NCBI GenBank assembly: GCA_022767285.1
Contig: JALENY010000041.1
Location: forward strand, 1-64,000
DNA from: Lachnospiraceae bacterium
GTDB lineage: Bacteria > Bacillota > Clostridia > Lachnospirales > Lachnospiraceae
Direction: 5' to 3'
DNA length: 64,000 nucleotides
Below, piece after piece: positions 63,180-64,000 of this stretch. Below the pieces are notes generated by a model. It did no database searches. It was not told where the DNA came from and was given only the letters and a program-made list of their open reading frames with translations. A program made the translations under genes and the position numbers. How positions within the stretch are numbered: the first letter of the stretch is position 1; the number at the start of each line of letters is the position of its first letter.

Positions 63180-64000
63180 TTACCACCGGTTCTTAATCTT
63201 ATTCTGCAGTCGGTAAATGGTATTCAATGCTTCTATTGGTGTCAGATTGGAGATATCCAGTTCACTCAGTTCACGGATAATATCATCATCCTGCACCGTA
63301 TCAAAAAGTGACATCTGGGTCAGGTCCACCTGATCATAATGTACTTTTTTCTTTTTCTGTTTCGGAGCTGTCAGATCAGCCACCGCCGCGGTAATATCCG
63401 CATCGGACAGTTCATCTACCAGTTCTTTTGCACGCTGGATGACCGAATCCGGCACACCAGCCAGTTTTGCCACCTGAATGCCGTAACTCTTGTCAGCACC
63501 GCCCTGTACGATCTTACGCAGGAAAACAATATCATCCCCACGCTCTTTTACCGCAATACAGTAATTATTGACTCCCGGAATTTTCCCTTCCAGTTCGGTC
63601 AGCTCATGATAATGAGTTGCAAACAGAGTTTTCGCTCCCAGAAGTTTCGTGTTGCTGATGTGTTCCACTACAGCCCAGGCGATACTAAGTCCGTCAAAGG
63701 TACTGGTACCGCGCCCAATCTCATCCAGGATCAAAAGACTTCGGTTGGTTGCATTTCTTAAAATATTGGCCACCTCCGTCATTTCCACCATGAAGGTACT
63801 CTGACCGCTGGCCAGGTCATCCGAAGCGCCCACACGGGTAAAAATACGGTCCACGATCCCGATCCTGGCAGAGTCCGCAGGCACAAAAGAACCGATCTGG
63901 GCCATCAGCACAATCAGCGCGGCCTGTCTCATATAGGTGGACTTTCCGGCCATATTGGGACCGGTGATGATCGATACACGCTTATCCCCGTTATCCAGAT
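63180..64000 (-). CDS. mutS: DNA mismatch recognition protein MutS, C-terminal part
   Basis: The last 270 residues are present; the gene continues past the window end. The ATPase domain shows [16 protein letters not shown] (Walker A) at the edge, [30 protein letters not shown] (Walker B) and [12 protein letters not shown]. The C-terminal helix-turn-helix ([17 protein letters not shown]) is followed by a basic linker and ends [15 protein letters not shown]. It recognises mispairs and signals to MutL, encoded 2 bp downstream. Confidence 0.96.
   Translation of the reverse strand, partial: LDNGDKRVSIITGPNMAGKSTYMRQAALIVLMAQIGSFVPADSARIGIVDRIFTRVGASDDLASGQSTFMVEMTEVANILRNATNRSLLILDEIGRGTSTFDGLSIAWAVVEHISNTKLLGAKTLFATHYHELTELEGKIPGVNNYCIAVKERGDDIVFLRKIVQGGADKSYGIQVAKLAGVPDSVIQRAKELVDELSDADITAAVADLTAPKQKKKKVHYDQVDLTQMSLFDTVQDDDIIRELSELDISNLTPIEALNTIYRLQNKIKNRW

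Overview
The window is a contiguous stretch of chromosome from a low-to-mid GC Firmicute, most likely a gut Lachnospiraceae. Support comes from Firmicutes-type gene order (rplU-prp-rpmA-obg-yhbY-nadD-yqeK-rsfS; mreBCD-PBP2-minDE-rodA; yggS-sepF-ylmH), the N-terminally extended L27 with its Prp protease, consensus sigma-A promoters with AGGAGG ribosome sites, and frequent TTG starts. I see no rRNA, tRNA, CRISPR array, prophage structural gene or complete insertion sequence. About 60 protein genes or remnants are present and most are housekeeping.

Layout. 1-240: a structured, GC-richer left edge, then an operator-like palindrome over a promoter. 241-3529: a PTS EIIC-type membrane protein with a soluble N-terminal domain, a TIM-barrel enzyme and a GntR regulator. 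3780-5718: two histidine genes (hisB and a barrel-HisI-HisE fusion) behind a consensus promoter preceded by three 29-bp direct repeats. 6000-9228: pyrimidine salvage (pdp, cdd) and a MATE exporter. 9363-19029: two radical-SAM-associated genes, a short RNase E/G, the ribosome-assembly block from rplU to rsfS, and a transglutaminase-type lipoprotein. 19275-22100: lexA, divergent from a LysM/membrane protein resembling the SOS division inhibitor YneA, with SOS boxes between them, followed by a tyrosine recombinase. 22333-23004: two headless gene remnants back to back.

23136-38947 is the accessory part: an AI-2E family membrane protein, a TtcA-like thiolase, and a minus-strand glycan locus consisting of a membrane-bound AraC regulator, a three-gene ABC importer lacking an ATPase, a large transglutaminase-like protein, a GH29 alpha-fucosidase and an M17 aminopeptidase. 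A thioredoxin/DsbD-type redox protein follows. 39033-64000 is a long minus-strand block for cell envelope, division and DNA repair: mutS (cut by the window edge), mutL, miaA, a PLP lyase, two flavoproteins, radC, mreBCD, a very long PBP2, minD-minE with no minC, rodA, a D,D-carboxypeptidase, a small P-loop protein, a HlyD-like protein, yggS, sepF, ylmH, aroB, lspA, rluD and a cytidylate-kinase-like protein.

Best leads: the HisF-like pseudo-barrel fused to HisIE; a 25-bp exact repeat shared by the leader of the YneA-like gene and the catalytic core of the neighbouring recombinase; the missing minC; the roughly 270-residue insertion in PBP2; the fucosidase-aminopeptidase-transglutaminase operon; and the structured DNA at the left edge. 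No clearly new defence or mobile system is visible. Function calls rest on motif recognition by eye, without database searches.
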